Origin: Doryteuthis pealeii
Taxonomy: Eukaryota; Mollusca; Cephalopoda; Myopsida; Loliginidae
DNA length: 64,000 nucleotides
Direction of reading: 5' to 3'
Assembly: GCA_023376005.1 (NCBI GenBank)
Contig: CM042143.1
Location: 86,580,051 to 86,644,050 of the forward strand
Of this stretch, positions 42,627 through 53,651 are shown piece by piece; position 1 is the first letter of the stretch, and each line of letters starts with the position of its first letter. The position numbers and the translations under genes were made by a program. The notes beneath the pieces are model-generated. The model was given only the letters and a program-made list of their open reading frames with translations, was not told the origin of the DNA and did no database searches.

Positions 42627-43340
42627 ATGCTTATTTAGTTTTGATTTTTACTTCTTTGTTCTGTAGCTTCGATAAACATGTTTTTTGGGTTTTTTTTTTA
42701 AATCTTCAACACAATTTTTTTCTTTTTGTAGGTTCAGATTCTTTTACCTTTACAAAAATAATTCTTCAGCTATGAATTTTTAATGTTGCTACCAACTAAT
42801 ATACTTTAGTACTATTTCTTTTGGTTAAATATCACTAATTTAACATCTACTGCCCAATACTGGCACCAATCTGTTTTCTAAAAAAAGGTTCAAAATGTCA
42901 GGTTAATAAATTATATGTTATTTTATTATTACATTGTATTAATATATTATATGTTCTCAGACTGAAATAGAATCCATAATGACTGTTTCTTTGAATTACT
43001 AATCAAGAAATGTTAAAAAAAAGAATTTAATGCCAATCTGAACTTAGAGTTTATTTTTTAAATATGATATGTTCACATATAACATAATAGGTTTTAATTA
43101 AATTTATACTTTATATTTGTATTTTTTTGTTTCAGGAAAAAAATATTCAAAAATAAAATTTAAAAAAAATAAAAATAAACAACCTTAAATTTTGTAAAGT
43201 TTTTTTACATTCCTATTAAAATGACTGTATTTGAACTTCATTCAATAATTTCTATGAAATGTCTCTTGAAAAACATTTTTTTTTTTTTTTTTTACCAATG
43301 ATTTTGGGTAACTCTTGTAATGTAATGGTTAACAAGCTAG
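42625..43340. other. no recognisable feature
   Basis: AT-rich; T run at 43279-43294. Confidence 0.5.
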
Positions 43341-43361
43341 ACAAAGAGAATATTGTTAGTG

Positions 43362-43545
43362 GGTTCTCACTGGGTGCTCCATACTTTTGACCTTGTGCCA
43401 AACTAAGCTAGGCTTAGTAAATGACTGCAACTTCTCTTTCTATCTGTGAGCTAGGCTAGCATTGTTAGGAAGTTGATTCTCAATGGGTGCTCCATGCTTC
43501 TGGCCTTGTGCCAAACTAAGGTAGGGTCAGTAAATGACAACTCGT
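43362..43545 (+). repeat. tandem pair, ~113-bp period
   Basis: GTTCTCACTGGGTGCTCCAT at 43363 and ATTCTCAATGGGTGCTCCAT at 43476, each followed by CCTTGTGCCAAACTAAG and GTAAATGAC. Family unknown. The preceding TGTAATGGTTAACAAGC may be a tRNA-like box A. Confidence 0.8.
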
Positions 43546-43649
43546 TGATTCCATAGAGATCTAATAGCAGTAAACAGTCAAAATTTGTACATTACAATAT
43601 AAGACAGAAACAAACAGAATAATAAGTGTTCTGTTGGTTGGCTGGTTAG

Positions 43650-43708
43650 TTCTTCAGCATGTGTGTGTGTGTGTTGTGTGTGTGTGTGTGTTTGTTGGGG
43701 GGGAGGGG
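43650..43708. repeat. (TG)n and G-rich run
   Basis: TG units 43660-43691, then GGGGGGGAGGGG. Confidence 0.93.
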
Positions 43709-43849
43709 CAATTATCTGGTTTCAAGTAACCGATGATTATCATTTGTGAACAATTATAGCTTCAAATAATTATTCTCAATACAAATAATTTGCCTACAGT
43801 TATAGTTTCACATATTCCTATCTAATGTTAATAATTTTCAAACAGTCTA

Positions 43850-43980
43850 GTTGACCAAGAGATGGGATCCTAACAAGTACTACCATACTGAGTGGACCTA
43901 GGAGTAATGGCAATGGAGAGGCTTACCAGAAATGGAGGCTCACCACTGGATGCAATTTAGTGCCATACCCAGAGACCCCA
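43850..43980 (+). repeat. R3 fragment
   Basis: GATGGGATCCTAACAAGTAC, GAGTGGACCTAGGAGTAATG and TTTAGTGCCATACCCAG, with internal losses. Confidence 0.75.
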
Positions 43981-44112
43981 CCCTAATGGGAAAAGTGGGA
44001 TGGGGGGAGGGGGCATGAGATGCATTCAGCATATTCTAAGCACTACCAACAGGAAACAGAAAAAAATGTTCAGAGTCACATGATAAAGGAAGAAATGTAA
44101 AAAGAAAGAAAT

Positions 44113-44157
44113 TACAGAGAGAGAGAGGAGAGGGGGAGAAATTACACAGAGAGAGAG

Positions 44158-44200
<43 letters not shown>

Positions 44201-44285
44201 TACAGAGAGAGAGTGAGAGAGGAGAAATTACAGAGAGAGAGAGAGATTACACAGAGAGAGAGAGAGATTACAGAGAGAGAGAGAA

Positions 44286-44344
<59 letters not shown>

Positions 44345-44379
44345 ACAGAGAGAGAGAGAGAGAGAAAGAAATTACAGAG

Positions 44380-44428
<49 letters not shown>

Positions 44429-44450
44429 AATTACAAGAGAGAGAGAGTGG
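44113..44450. repeat. (GA)n tract with AAATTACA interruptions
   Basis: GAGAGA blocks separated by GAAATTACA or GATTACA every 20-60 bp; ~340 bp. Arg/Glu-rich frames here are artefacts. Confidence 0.95.
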
Positions 44451-44784
44451 AGGTGGAAGAAGACAATCCTAAAAAGCTTGAAATATAACACTCCCATCTG
44501 TGGACAGAAATCAATACAAGTTTTTCTCAGTCGCCCAAAATCAACAAGAAATGGTTTCCTAATAAATATTAAACAAAGTTTATTTACTTCTAATATCAAT
44601 ATCCTATAAACCATATTGTATTCTTAATGCTTTTTCAGGATTGGTTAAAAACATTGGCAGATTCATTTCTTTTCTTTTTTTAAACCTAATGTTCAATCAA
44701 TATCAATATGAACAGCTATTGGTTAATATGCCAACAGAATTTGCACTTATATTTCTAAATGTGGTGATACATGGATTATGTACA

Positions 44785-45625
44785 AATAGTCAATTGATCC
44801 AACTGTTCTTCCTCCAGCTATGGGTAAATAGTAGGGCAGATTGGGCTCTTTAACGTTGGTTAGGCAACCAAAAAGGAAACACTGAATTCAAAGTTGTTAA
44901 CCTCCTCTTAAGAAATTGACCTTATGTCATATTCTATCATCATAGGAAATGGACTTGCCGATCCAAGTTCAAATCCTAAACAAGGCTGTTTGCATTTCAC
45001 ATATCGCTAATACCCTTGGAAAAGGTATGAATCCATCACTTCTCCCCTTAACTATGGGGGAATAGTACGGCTGATTGGGTTCCCTAACCTTGGAGAATGA
45101 AAACCCTGATTTCCAACCGGCTCTATTTCAATTGACCTTGTGTCACATCCTACTCCTGGACCGGAGAAGGTAATTTTTTTTTCTATGTAGAAATAAATAT
45201 TTTTGAAAAGATATTAAGATGAGTAATGAGCAGAATGGAAAATTGATTTTGATTGGAAGGAAAGATTGTCAATAAGTTTCCAAATAAACAAGTAGTCAAT
45301 TGATCCAACTATTCTCCCTCCAGCTATGGGTAAATAGTAGGGCAGATTGGGCTCTTTAACCTTGGTTAGGTAACCAAAAAGGAAACACTGAATTCAAACC
45401 TGTTAACCTCCACTTAAGAAATTGATCTTATGTCACATTCTATTTGTGTTCAAGGTTAGTAAATATATACATTTACCAACCCTCCACACAAGCAGGATGC
45501 GACACAAGGTCAATTTCTTAAGCGGAGTTTAACAGGTTTGAATTCAGAGTTTTCCTTCTCTTAGACTGGTTACCTAGCCATGGTTAAAGAGCCTAGTCTG
45601 ACCTGCTATTTACCCATAGCTGGAG
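44785..45625 (+). repeat. cluster of four R2 SINEs
   Basis: Plus-strand bodies at 44785-44935, 44940-45165 and 45280-45440, and a minus-strand one at 45478-45625. The first and third share 5' sequence TAGTCAATTGATCCAACT and the same ACCAAAAAGGAAACACTGAA deletion, so they are either a local duplication or a subfamily. The second keeps the box B region (CAAGTTCAAATCC). Confidence 0.85.
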
Positions 45626-45639
45626 TGTACAAGTGTTAA

Positions 45640-45835
45640 GCTGTGTTAAGTATTCTATGTTATTATTACCCTTGGCCAGGATTGAACCTGCAGCCTAGAG
45701 ATGTTTGTCACTTAGAACCATTAACTCGACCTTTTTATATATTGCACCATGTGTCCAACTAGAGGGCACATCGGCCGGAATGTTGTGTAGATAACAATAA
45801 AGATGAGGACAATAGTCCAAATAACCCAAATAATA
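45640..45835 (-). mobile_element. R4 hairpin retroposon, copy E, one arm plus tRNA-like part
   Basis: tRNA-like region on the minus strand with box B GGTTCAATCC (45679-45688), then the arm 45762-45835 (GAGGGCACATCGGCCGGAAT, AACAATAAAGATGAGGACAA). The far arm is missing, replaced by R2. Confidence 0.7.
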
Positions 45836-46462
45836 TAATAAGCCTCATTCATTGAAATTTATTGGCTTTATTAAATAAACTAAAGGCAGATTTTAAATAA
45901 GGAAAACTTTTTAGAGTCAATTTTTATTTGTTGGAAAGAGAAAGATAACTATTGCTTTAAGAATTAGTATTCTCTTTAAAAAAAAAAAAAGAAGAAAAGT
46001 TCTAAAATACAAATTCAGATTTCAGACAAAATACATTTATTTTGTTTTATCCCCAAAAGCTGTTCCTGTTTATTCTGTTTAAATATCGTGATGAATTCAA
46101 GTTACTTTGTAAACATTAAAAAAAAAAAAAAAATTTGAAATAAAAAAAAGAAAACTCATTTCATTGAAACTTTTCCATTACAAGAGAATCTTTCCTTGCG
46201 ACATCAATAATAGTATGTAAATATCCCATTTAAAATGCAAACTTGTTTTTATTTTTTTTTTTATTTATTCAGGATCAATAAAAAGTTACAATGAACAAAG
46301 AAAAAAATAAATAAATAAAATGAAATAAGATAAACTAAAAAAAATCTGACTGTTCATACTGAATAGATGAAATAAATAAAAGCTTTTGTTCTGATAAAAG
46401 TATGTTTAGATATGTATTTGTCAAACAAGGGGGTAGGTGCAAATTAAAATCTCTAGTGTCAT
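45836..46462. other. no recognisable feature
   Basis: AT-rich with A runs; nothing recognised. Confidence 0.5.
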
Positions 46463-46493
46463 ATATATATATATATCATTTAATCTAATTTGG

Positions 46494-46540
<47 letters not shown>
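46463..46540. repeat. (TA)n and (CT)n(TA)n microsatellites
   Basis: TA 46461-46476; CT 46494-46510 then TA 46511-46539. Confidence 0.93.
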
Positions 46541-46560
46541 CCCCAAAATGTTCATATGTA

Positions 46561-46890
46561 TGTTGTGTCTCCCCCCAGTCTGGGAGGGCAGGCCCTTTAA
46601 ATACATAGTAACTGTGTACATCCGGGCTATTCACTATGCATTGCCCATGCGGAACTTCGACATTCACCAGCACTTCAAGTACACGTCAATCCTCACGACG
46701 AGACTGTTTACAACCGAGTTACTCTGCACTGCCTGTGCGGAATTTCAACAGTATTTCAACGAAGAGTTGGTGGCGAGTTCAATTTCCGTGGTCACTCGCC
46801 ACACTCCTCCCCCTCACACAGGCCAAACATACCCAGAGGCGCTTTGGCCATGGGGATTGTGAATCTGCCCGTCCACATCTTTGTATATAC
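46561..46890. other. unassigned GC-richer block
   Basis: Visibly richer in C and G than its surroundings. It holds a partial internal repeat (TGCCCATGCGGAACTTC at 46640 and TGCCTGTGCGGAATTTC at 46731). CTTTAAATAC at 46593 is TATA-like. Two overlapping plus-strand frames are open but share no recognisable motif. Possibly an LTR; the TGTTGTG...TCCACA ends lack a target duplication. Confidence 0.3.
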
Positions 46891-46925
46891 GTATGTATGT
46901 ATCTATATACACACACACACACACT
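46891..46925. repeat. (TATG)n(CA)n microsatellite
   Basis: TACGTATGTATGTAT followed by ACACACACAC. Confidence 0.9.
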
Positions 46926-47026
46926 CATTCTCTCAAATCATATAATCTAAAATCTATAAACATTCCCCTTTTTATTAAGTGGATCTGTTCCTAAAGGAAA
47001 TAAACCATCAAATATAAATTCAATTG

Positions 47027-47351
47027 CTCTGAATGTTTGAGATGAGGCTTGAAGATTAGTATTATTAGCGTTATTCGGACTATTGTCCCCATCTTCATTG
47101 TTATTTGTACAACTTTTCGGCCGATATACCCTCCGGCTTTCTTCAGGTATTTCTTGTCGGACTCAGGAATAAAGGGTTAGGTTCAGAGTTCCGTGATGGC
47201 TCCCGAATACGACAAGAAAGTTCCCGAGTTCGAAAAGAAGGTTCCCGAGTCCGACAAGAAATACCTGAAGAAGGCCGGAGGGTATATTGGCCGAAACGTT
47301 GTACAAATAACAATGAAGATGGGGACAATAGTCCGAATAACGCTGATAATA
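47027..47351. mobile_element. R4 hairpin retroposon, copy F, best arms
   Basis: Flanked by the perfect 13-bp duplication ATAAATTCAATTG (47014-47026, 47352-47364). It starts CTCTGAATGTTTGAGATGAG. Arms 47062-47164 and 47247-47349 differ at only about 4 of 103 positions and share private GGTATAT, AGATGGGG and AATAACGCT. The loop (~80 bp) holds three units of a ~21-bp repeat, GTTCCCGAGTCCGACAAGAA and variants, and no tRNA-like part. The long target duplication points to LINE-type target-primed integration, not a DNA transposase. Confidence 0.85.
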
Positions 47352-47517
47352 ATAAATTCAATTGTCAGCCAAACAATTCATTCATTTAATGATACATTTT
47401 TCTTTTCTTTTCAATAATTTCAGGGAATTTCCGTAGATTTTCCAGTAAAAACAGTTGCAAGAACATTATTCTAAATCGCCACAAAATGTTAAAATAATCA
47501 ATATAAATATTATAAAC

Positions 47518-47770
47518 TGGTTGGTTTGTTGGATTTTACGACATGTCAGCCCTTGTTGGGTTATTTTATGCCAAAGATGTTTTGTTTTATGCATTCTTGT
47601 TGGATATTCAATCTTTTTAAAAACTTTTTTTTAAACGCATTTTTTAACAGATACTACCATACCAGGTCAGAGTGGACCTGGGAGTAATGGAAATGAAGGA
47701 GTACTCTATTCTCTAGAACTCCAGAATTGGAACCTCACCACTAAATGCAGTTTAGCATCATACCAGCAAA
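47518..47770 (+). repeat. R3 repeat, 5' half
   Basis: GGATTTTACGACATGTCAGC, GGGTTATTTTATGCC, GGTCAGAGTGGACCTGGGAG, ending in TTTAGCATCATACC. The AACCCATAGATGGGACCC block is deleted. Confidence 0.87.
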
Positions 47771-48570
47771 AACCTACATCAATCAGTCTTACATGGATAC
47801 TGGTTGCTAAGGAGATGGTAATCTGCCATTTTTCAGGCAGTTTTATAATTCAACTCTTTCTTTTTCAGTAATGAATTGTTTTAAGTGCTTTTTGCAAGCT
47901 TTTTCCAAGTTGAATCTTTTTTTTTTTTTTTTTTTTTGTTGTTGTGGGGTTTTTCTTTTGTCTTTAAGAATATTATGTAAAATCCAGACTAGTAATTCAA
48001 ATGTGCAATATAAAATGTCTACAGCAGCAGCTAAGTGATACAATATTTGCCTGACCATTAATGAGCACTTACAGGCCAGCATTATCCTCAGGGAATATTA
48101 TGCACTTTCTCTGAACTAATTCTGAATAATATTCATTAATTGTTGACTTCAATTGGTCCCATTGGGAACAGTACTTACTTGAATTAATCGTTTTGCTTGT
48201 CAGGAGGAACTTATAAAAGATTTCCCTTTTGAATCCAACCATATACCAACATTCTCTTCTTTGGAGATAATCCTTTAATTCTGTTAACTGTAGGTCAGTT
48301 GGGGTGGGCTTACAATTTTAGCAGCGGGGGTCTCCCTCCTCCACCGGTAGAGAAGTGCATGCAATATATTAGTTAGGATAGTATAGATACAGAGTCAACA
48401 GAACTTGGTGTCAGTTACTCACCTATGTGATCATCAAACCAGGTGGTACCCACATAAGAGATGTCCGTTTCTATACTGCTGTGAGGGCATCATAGGAAGG
48501 GTGGTTTAGTTTGTGGAGCATTTTGGGAAGGGCACTAGTTTATACTGGTTGTTTATGTGGTTATGATTCA

Positions 48571-48578
<8 letters not shown>
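47771..48578. other. no recognisable feature
   Basis: T run at 47919-47937. 48290-48540 is somewhat GC-richer but shows no motif or useful frame. Confidence 0.5.
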
Positions 48579-48608
<30 letters not shown>

Positions 48609-48762
48609 AGTTAGCATGGACATATAGACAAATCACTTGGTTTTAAAATTGCATAGGCGAGAAACTGTCTGTATCCAAGCGCCATTGACTTCATGTCCAC
48701 ATTACCCTAACTTAGAATATACATGCTCTGTCAAAGATATTGAGCACTATTGACTATATTAT

Positions 48763-48799
<37 letters not shown>

Positions 48800-48806
48800 C
48801 ACACAC
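48579..48806 (+). repeat. (TA)n, R7 repeat, (TA)n
   Basis: TA 48579-48605; R7 48635-48765 (GCATAGGCGAGAAACTGTCT...ATTGAGCACTA); TA 48766-48797. Same arrangement as 42010-42191. Confidence 0.8.
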
Positions 48807-49440
48807 AAAAAAAAAATGGTGCGATAAAAAATGTCTAGCCAGAATTTTTACTTCTTTTTTTTCTTTTTAAAGTTAAAATCTATATATAAACAATTTATGA
48901 TTTGCAACTGAAAATAATCTAAAATGTAAATTAATGACCGTCTATAAAAAGAATAAAATTGGTGCAGAGAAAAAAATTGTTTCATTTGGTTTCTAAATCT
49001 GGAATTGCTGGAAGCTGTGATTCATCTTAAAATCTGGAAAATCATAAATTCCTCTAATTTAAAAAAAAAAAAGGAAGAAATGAAAAAACAACTTTTTCGA
49101 GGATCCACACTCATTGCTTTCAATCTTCAAATAAAAAAAGATTAAATAAATAAAATCCAAGTTCTGAATTGAAGTTATCAATTTACCATCTTCAGCTTCA
49201 GAGTTTTTAATCAAGAAAGAATTCTAATTAAAAGAGAAATTGGCATTTAAGTTTTCAAAACAGATACCAAAACAGACAAAAGATTTAGTCAATATTCCTT
49301 GATTTGCAAAAAGAGAATTTGCAAAGAAATGAAAAATGAGTGGACATTTTAAAAGAATGAAAAGTTTGGGAAAAAGAAAGAACAAAAGAAGGTGAAGGAA
49401 GAAAGGAAAAGAGAAGAGCGATTTTGGTTTGGTTTGGTTT
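48807..49440. other. no recognisable feature
   Basis: AT-rich with purine runs; nothing recognised. Confidence 0.5.
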
Positions 49441-49446
49441 GGTTTT

Positions 49447-50105
49447 TTCTTCAATGACTGTTTGAGCAACAGTCAAACAATTAAAAATGATTTCCTAGAT
49501 TAGGTCATTACTATGCTTGATTTGTTTGTTTTGTTTTACGGCATATCAACCTCAGTGGGTCGTTTAATGCCAACAAAATTTTGAAATAAAATTCATTCTT
49601 AATGGATACTCAATTTTTTTATAAACTCACGTTTTTCTATTTAACCTATAGATGGGACCCTAACAGGTACTACCACTCCGGGTCAGAGTGGACCTGGAAG
49701 CAATGGTGATGAAGGAGTGCTCCATATTCCCCAGACCTCCAGAACTGGAACCTCACCATCAGATAGAGTTTAACATCATACCCAGGACATGAAGAGCCTC
49801 AGCCACCGCCTTCTAGTACACATAAGATAAAAAGGGTTGCCATAAGGGCAATAGGGTTAGGGCAATCATATAGGTGCTAGGGCTTGACATGGCGAGCTGA
49901 TTGATCGGAGTGGGTCTTTCTGACCGCCCGTCTAGCCTAAGTAAGAACCAAAATGGAGTATTGCATGTTATGGACTGCTCAGCCACCTGGGTTCTAACCT
50001 TAAGCATCCCGGGTTGCCACTCACGACCAACAGGTGGCCCCATTGAGGGAATTTTACCCCTCTGCAGAGGTGCAATTGGTGTATTCTAATGTTCCACCGA
50101 CAGAG
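49447..50105 (+). repeat. R3 repeat, full length with shared 5' flank
   Basis: 49447-49545 is almost identical to 27563-27660 (TTCTTCAATGACTGTTTGAG, GATTAGGTCATTACTATGCT), so the flank belongs to an extended R3 or was carried with it. The rest is a complete R3 ending CCACCGACAGAGCAG. Confidence 0.9.
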
Positions 50106-50149
50106 CAGTAGAAGAGAGAGAAAGAAGGGAAGGAAAAGAGAAGAGAGAG

Positions 50150-50490
50150 AGTTTAATGTTATACTGAGGACACCAAGACCCTAAGCTATCACCTTCTAGC
50201 ACAGATATGATAAAAAGGGTTGGGATTTGCCATAAGAGACAGGACAATCATATAGGTGTTAGGGCTTGATGTGACCAGCCGATTGATCTGAGGGGGTCTC
50301 TCTAACTGTCTCTCTAGTCTAAGTAAGTGCCAAAGTGGACTGTTGCATGACAGAGTTCTCAGCCACCAAGATTACCTCCTTAAGCATCACAGGTCTCCAC
50401 ACACAGCCAATAGGTTGCCCTAAGAAGCGGGGATGTCTTACCTCTCTGCAGAGGTAGTCAGCATATACTACAGCCCAAGCCAACAGGGCT
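50150..50490 (+). repeat. R3 repeat, 3' half
   Basis: GTTTAATGTTATACTGAGGA through GCTTGATGTGACCAGCCGAT to AAGCCAACAGGGCTGAAG. Separated from the preceding R3 by a 44-bp purine spacer. Confidence 0.88.
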
Positions 50491-50494
50491 GAAG

Positions 50495-50637
50495 TAAGGA
50501 AGAAAAAGAAAGAAGTAAGGAAAGAAAAGAGAGAGAAGTAAGGAAAGAAAAGAGAGAGAAGTAAGGAAAGAAAAGAGAGAGAAGTAAGGAAAGAAAAGAG
50601 AGAGAAGTAAAGAAAGAAAAGAGAGAGAAGGAAGGTT
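50495..50637. repeat. minisatellite, 23-bp purine unit
   Basis: GAAGTAAGGAAAGAAAAGAG-type units starting at about 50512, 50535, 50558, 50581 and 50604. Confidence 0.93.
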
Positions 50638-50745
50638 GGTTGGTTGGTTGGTTGTTTTACAGCATATCAACCCTTTTCGGGTCATTTAACACCAATTCAA
50701 GTCATTTTGATAAAAAGTTTCTATGTTTCAAGTTTTTAACATCAA
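50638..50745 (+). repeat. R3 5' monomer
   Basis: (GGTT)n, TTTTACAGCATATCAACCC, GGGTCATTTAACACC and CATTTTGATAAAAAGTTTCT: one monomer of the 1-300 type. Confidence 0.8.
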
Positions 50746-51101
50746 AGCAGCAAGGAAAACAGAAGAGAAAAGAGAAAGAATAAAGGATGAGTAATATAAG
50801 TTGAGAAGGGGAAAAGGGATATGAAGAAGGAGAGGGAAGAGAGAAGAAAGGAAGAGAAGGGTTAAGGAGATGAGAGAGTGGAGAATCCTTCAAAGCTTTC
50901 CAAATTGATAAGAAGAAATTGAACAGATGCAAAAGAAAGACTGACAATTCATTTTGAAGGAAATAGAATATTACATGCATGAACACACATTGCGTTTATT
51001 TAGTCTATTTGATGATAAGCACCAGATAATCTTGTGACAGATCTCAAAAATAGAACCAGCTACAGACTCAGCCTTAAGCAATATTTGCATTTTAAAATAT
51101 A

Positions 51102-51144
51102 AAAGAGAGAGAAAGAGAGGGGGAGAGAGAGAGAAAGAGAGGGG

Positions 51145-51177
<33 letters not shown>

Positions 51178-51182
51178 GAGAA

Positions 51183-51237
<55 letters not shown>
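51102..51237. repeat. (GA)n tract
   Basis: GAGAGA with GGGGGA and GAAAGA interruptions, ~135 bp. Confidence 0.95.
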
Positions 51238-51420
51238 CCCAACCTACTTGAACAGGTAAGACAAATCTACTTTTGAAGCAATAATACCCAATCATCAAAG
51301 AAGAAGGAATTTTCTGTCTCAGCGAGAAAAAAAGAAGAAAGAATTCTTTAAACAAAAAAAAAAAAATTTTAAAAAAACAAAAAAAACATTGGTCAGCTGC
51401 AAGATCTACTCTAAGAAATG

Positions 51421-51528
51421 GGCTTATTGGTCAAGTCACATTGAGAGCACCAGTTCCCACTAAATCACCAGTTAAGCAACAATGAGCCTGTTCAATACTA
51501 AGATGGGTGACCATTTAAGCAACTTATT
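51421..51528 (+). ncRNA. 5S rRNA-derived sequence (pseudogene or SINE head)
   Basis: TTGAGAGCACCAGTTCCCAC, ATCACCAGTTAAGCAAC, GAGCCTGTTCAATACTAAGA and TGGGTGACC follow animal 5S rRNA in order and spacing, with a few losses (GAAG reduced to AG; the GTCTGATC region changed) and a diverged last 20 bases. The internal pol III promoter region is partly kept. The sequence after it (ATTCAACTTGCAATACAGCT) is a dispersed repeat also present at 7705 without 5S, so this is more likely a 5S-derived SINE than a dead 5S gene. Confidence 0.75.
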
Positions 51529-51787
51529 AATTCAACTTGCAATACAGCTGAATTATTGACATTTCAGTCTCGGAAGAAGACTATAAAATATTTTTTGTGC
51601 CCCTGAAGTTACAGCACCTCCTGTGACTGTATAGTCCAATACTAGAAAAACATTCTCGACCATAGGCAGTCCCTGAAGCTGTTGATCTGACACCGGCACA
51701 TCAACATCTTCAGGGACAGCCTTCCCATGCGACGTCTGTGGTTGAGAACAGCTGAATACTCATCACCTAATACAACATTCTACAAGT
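51529..51787 (+). repeat. tail of the 5S-derived repeat, interrupted
   Basis: ATTCAACTTGCAATACAGCTGAAT at 51530-51553 continues at 51758 with ACTCATCACCTAATAC. The break holds the insert at 51554-51747 and a duplicated ACAGCTGAAT (51544-51553, 51748-51757). Confidence 0.75.
51554..51747 (+). mobile_element. truncated LINE 3' end inserted in the 5S-derived repeat
   Basis: 194 bp between the 10-bp duplications. The plus-strand frame near its end reads SDTGTSTSSGTAFPCDVCG and then stop, i.e. the beginning of the same LINE terminal zinc finger as at 42440, cut after its first two cysteines. Confidence 0.65.
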
Positions 51788-52077
51788 AAGATACAAAATT
51801 CAAATCCTCGTAAGGACAGACAAATTAAAACAATTATAAGATTAAAAACAAAATTTTTAAAAAATATAACAAAAAACATTAGTTAACTCCGTCTTTGTTA
51901 ATATCTAAGAGGCTAAATGAAAGCTCACAAGAAAGAAATTGTAATTAGCAAATTAAATAATTATCTACACTCATTAGAATGGATAATGCAATATTGCACT
52001 AAATTTGAATCTGTCATGTTCTTTATTATAGTTATCACCATTTAAGATATCCCAAGAATGATGAGAACCTTTTTTTG

Positions 52078-52228
52078 GACCATATGACCTTTAGGCACCC
52101 CTTTTGCGATCTCGATTCATAAGGACATGTTTTTCATTTACACCGTCAAAAATCTGGTTGTTTGTTAGGGGTTAGTTTTATTTAAAAATACCTTAAAAAA
52201 TCATCTGTTAACAAACAACGGGATTTAC
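52078..52228. mobile_element. foldback MITE, truncated copy
   Basis: GGACCATATGACCTTTAGGC, GATCTCGATT, TTTTTCATTTACACCGTCAA as in 27313-27551, with only a stub of the second arm (TAACAAACAACGGGAT). Confidence 0.82.
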
Positions 52229-52645
52229 GACTAATTAGAACCAATTAAAATGGAATTTTTTTCAAACATTTAGTAATCCTAAAACTAAGGAATAAATTAG
52301 TATAAATTTTGTGTCATTAAACCAACCAGGAAAAAAACCTTTAGACTTTAAAAGGTGAAAATCTCAGCTTTAGTATAATAATAGATATAAACAGCCAGCA
52401 TTATTTAGTGTTACCTTAGTGACAAAAGCAAAATAATATTTTAGACAAATGATAAACAGTATTGATAATGGTTCAGAAGAGAACCAAAAGTACTTGATTA
52501 ACTATTGATAACTCTTTCGGACAACACATTAACGCCTTTCAAGATGATAACATCTAAAAAAATTGTTAGCAAACTTAAAAGAAAAAAAAAAAACAACTTC
52601 AAAACGATAAGGATTCCATTATTTTTAACCAAATTTGTTGAATGA
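52229..52645. other. no recognisable feature
   Basis: AT-rich; nothing recognised. Confidence 0.5.
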
Positions 52646-52655
52646 ATATATATAC

Positions 52656-52702
<47 letters not shown>
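52646..52702. repeat. (TA)n(CA)n microsatellite
   Basis: TA 52646-52684, CA 52685-52702. Confidence 0.95.
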
Positions 52703-53258
52703 TACCAGATATGTTTTTAAAAAGTATCAAGACCTGGTCCATTACTAACTAGTGATAACCATATATAAGCAAATGCCAATTTTAAACATTTTTTTTTAAA
52801 TAGTTGATATCTATGTTTTCAAAGATTATGAGAACCTTTTTCTCCTTTCTTTCAATTGAGCAATTTTTGTAGAAATGAAACTGACTGGAAGTAATTTAAC
52901 ATGCAGCCATTTCTATCTTTAGCAAAAAGACACCAAAATCTTGAAGGCTTTTTTTTTTTAAAGACATAAATTTGAATATTTCAGAAATAATCTAGTCTTA
53001 TCATTTTCAAGATATGATAATAGTAAATTATCTAGATCTGTTGTATCTTAATAACTGAGCTTATAAATTTCAATATGATATACAGAATACAATCTTTAGA
53101 TATACTAAGGTAATCTGAGTCAATATCAATCCAGCTGTTGGATTTTGAACTTGTGTAAATATTAGAGATATCTTTGTGTATAGTTTAACATTTACATTTT
53201 CCTCTACATTTTCATAAACCTACTTCAAATTTCATGTTTATACAATCCTGACACATAG

Positions 53259-53260
<2 letters not shown>
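52703..53260. other. no recognisable feature
   Basis: AT-rich; nothing recognised. Confidence 0.5.
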
Positions 53261-53261
<1 letters not shown>

Positions 53262-53292
<31 letters not shown>

Positions 53293-53455
53293 AAACCCTC
53301 CAGGATGTGACACACGGTCAATTTCTTAAGCAGAGTTTAACAGGTTTGAATTCAGAGTTTTCCTTCTCCTAGACTAGTTACTTAGCCAGGGTTAAAACCC
53401 CCAGTCTGCCCTACTATTCATCCATAGCTGAAGGGAGAGTGGTTGGATGCATACA
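53262..53455 (-). repeat. R2 SINE with (TA)n at its 3' end
   Basis: Body 53291-53455 on the minus strand (CTATGGATGAATAGTAGGGC, GTGTGTCACATCCTGG), tail GGGTTTGG running straight into (TA)n 53262-53290. Head missing. Confidence 0.87.
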
Positions 53456-53651
53456 GGCTATTGTATAAGTAGTTACAAAGGTAAGCTTAGTCTGGCACAA
53501 AGATATAACTGTGGGTCATCCAGAAAGGAACTAACTTATTACAGTATTAATGTTATGAGACTCGGTTGCAAATCAGTACACCACATGGAGGTGCTATTTG
53601 AGTTTATACATCTAACAGAATCAGACAGATTATCTCTTAATATTTTAATAG

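Noticed and set aside
44213..44488. Arg/Glu-rich frame resembling a charged coiled coil
   Set aside because: (GA)n simple repeat.
46437..46862. 141-codon frame as a host exon
   Set aside because: The first third is (CT)n(TA)n translation, the rest has no motif, and another frame is also open.
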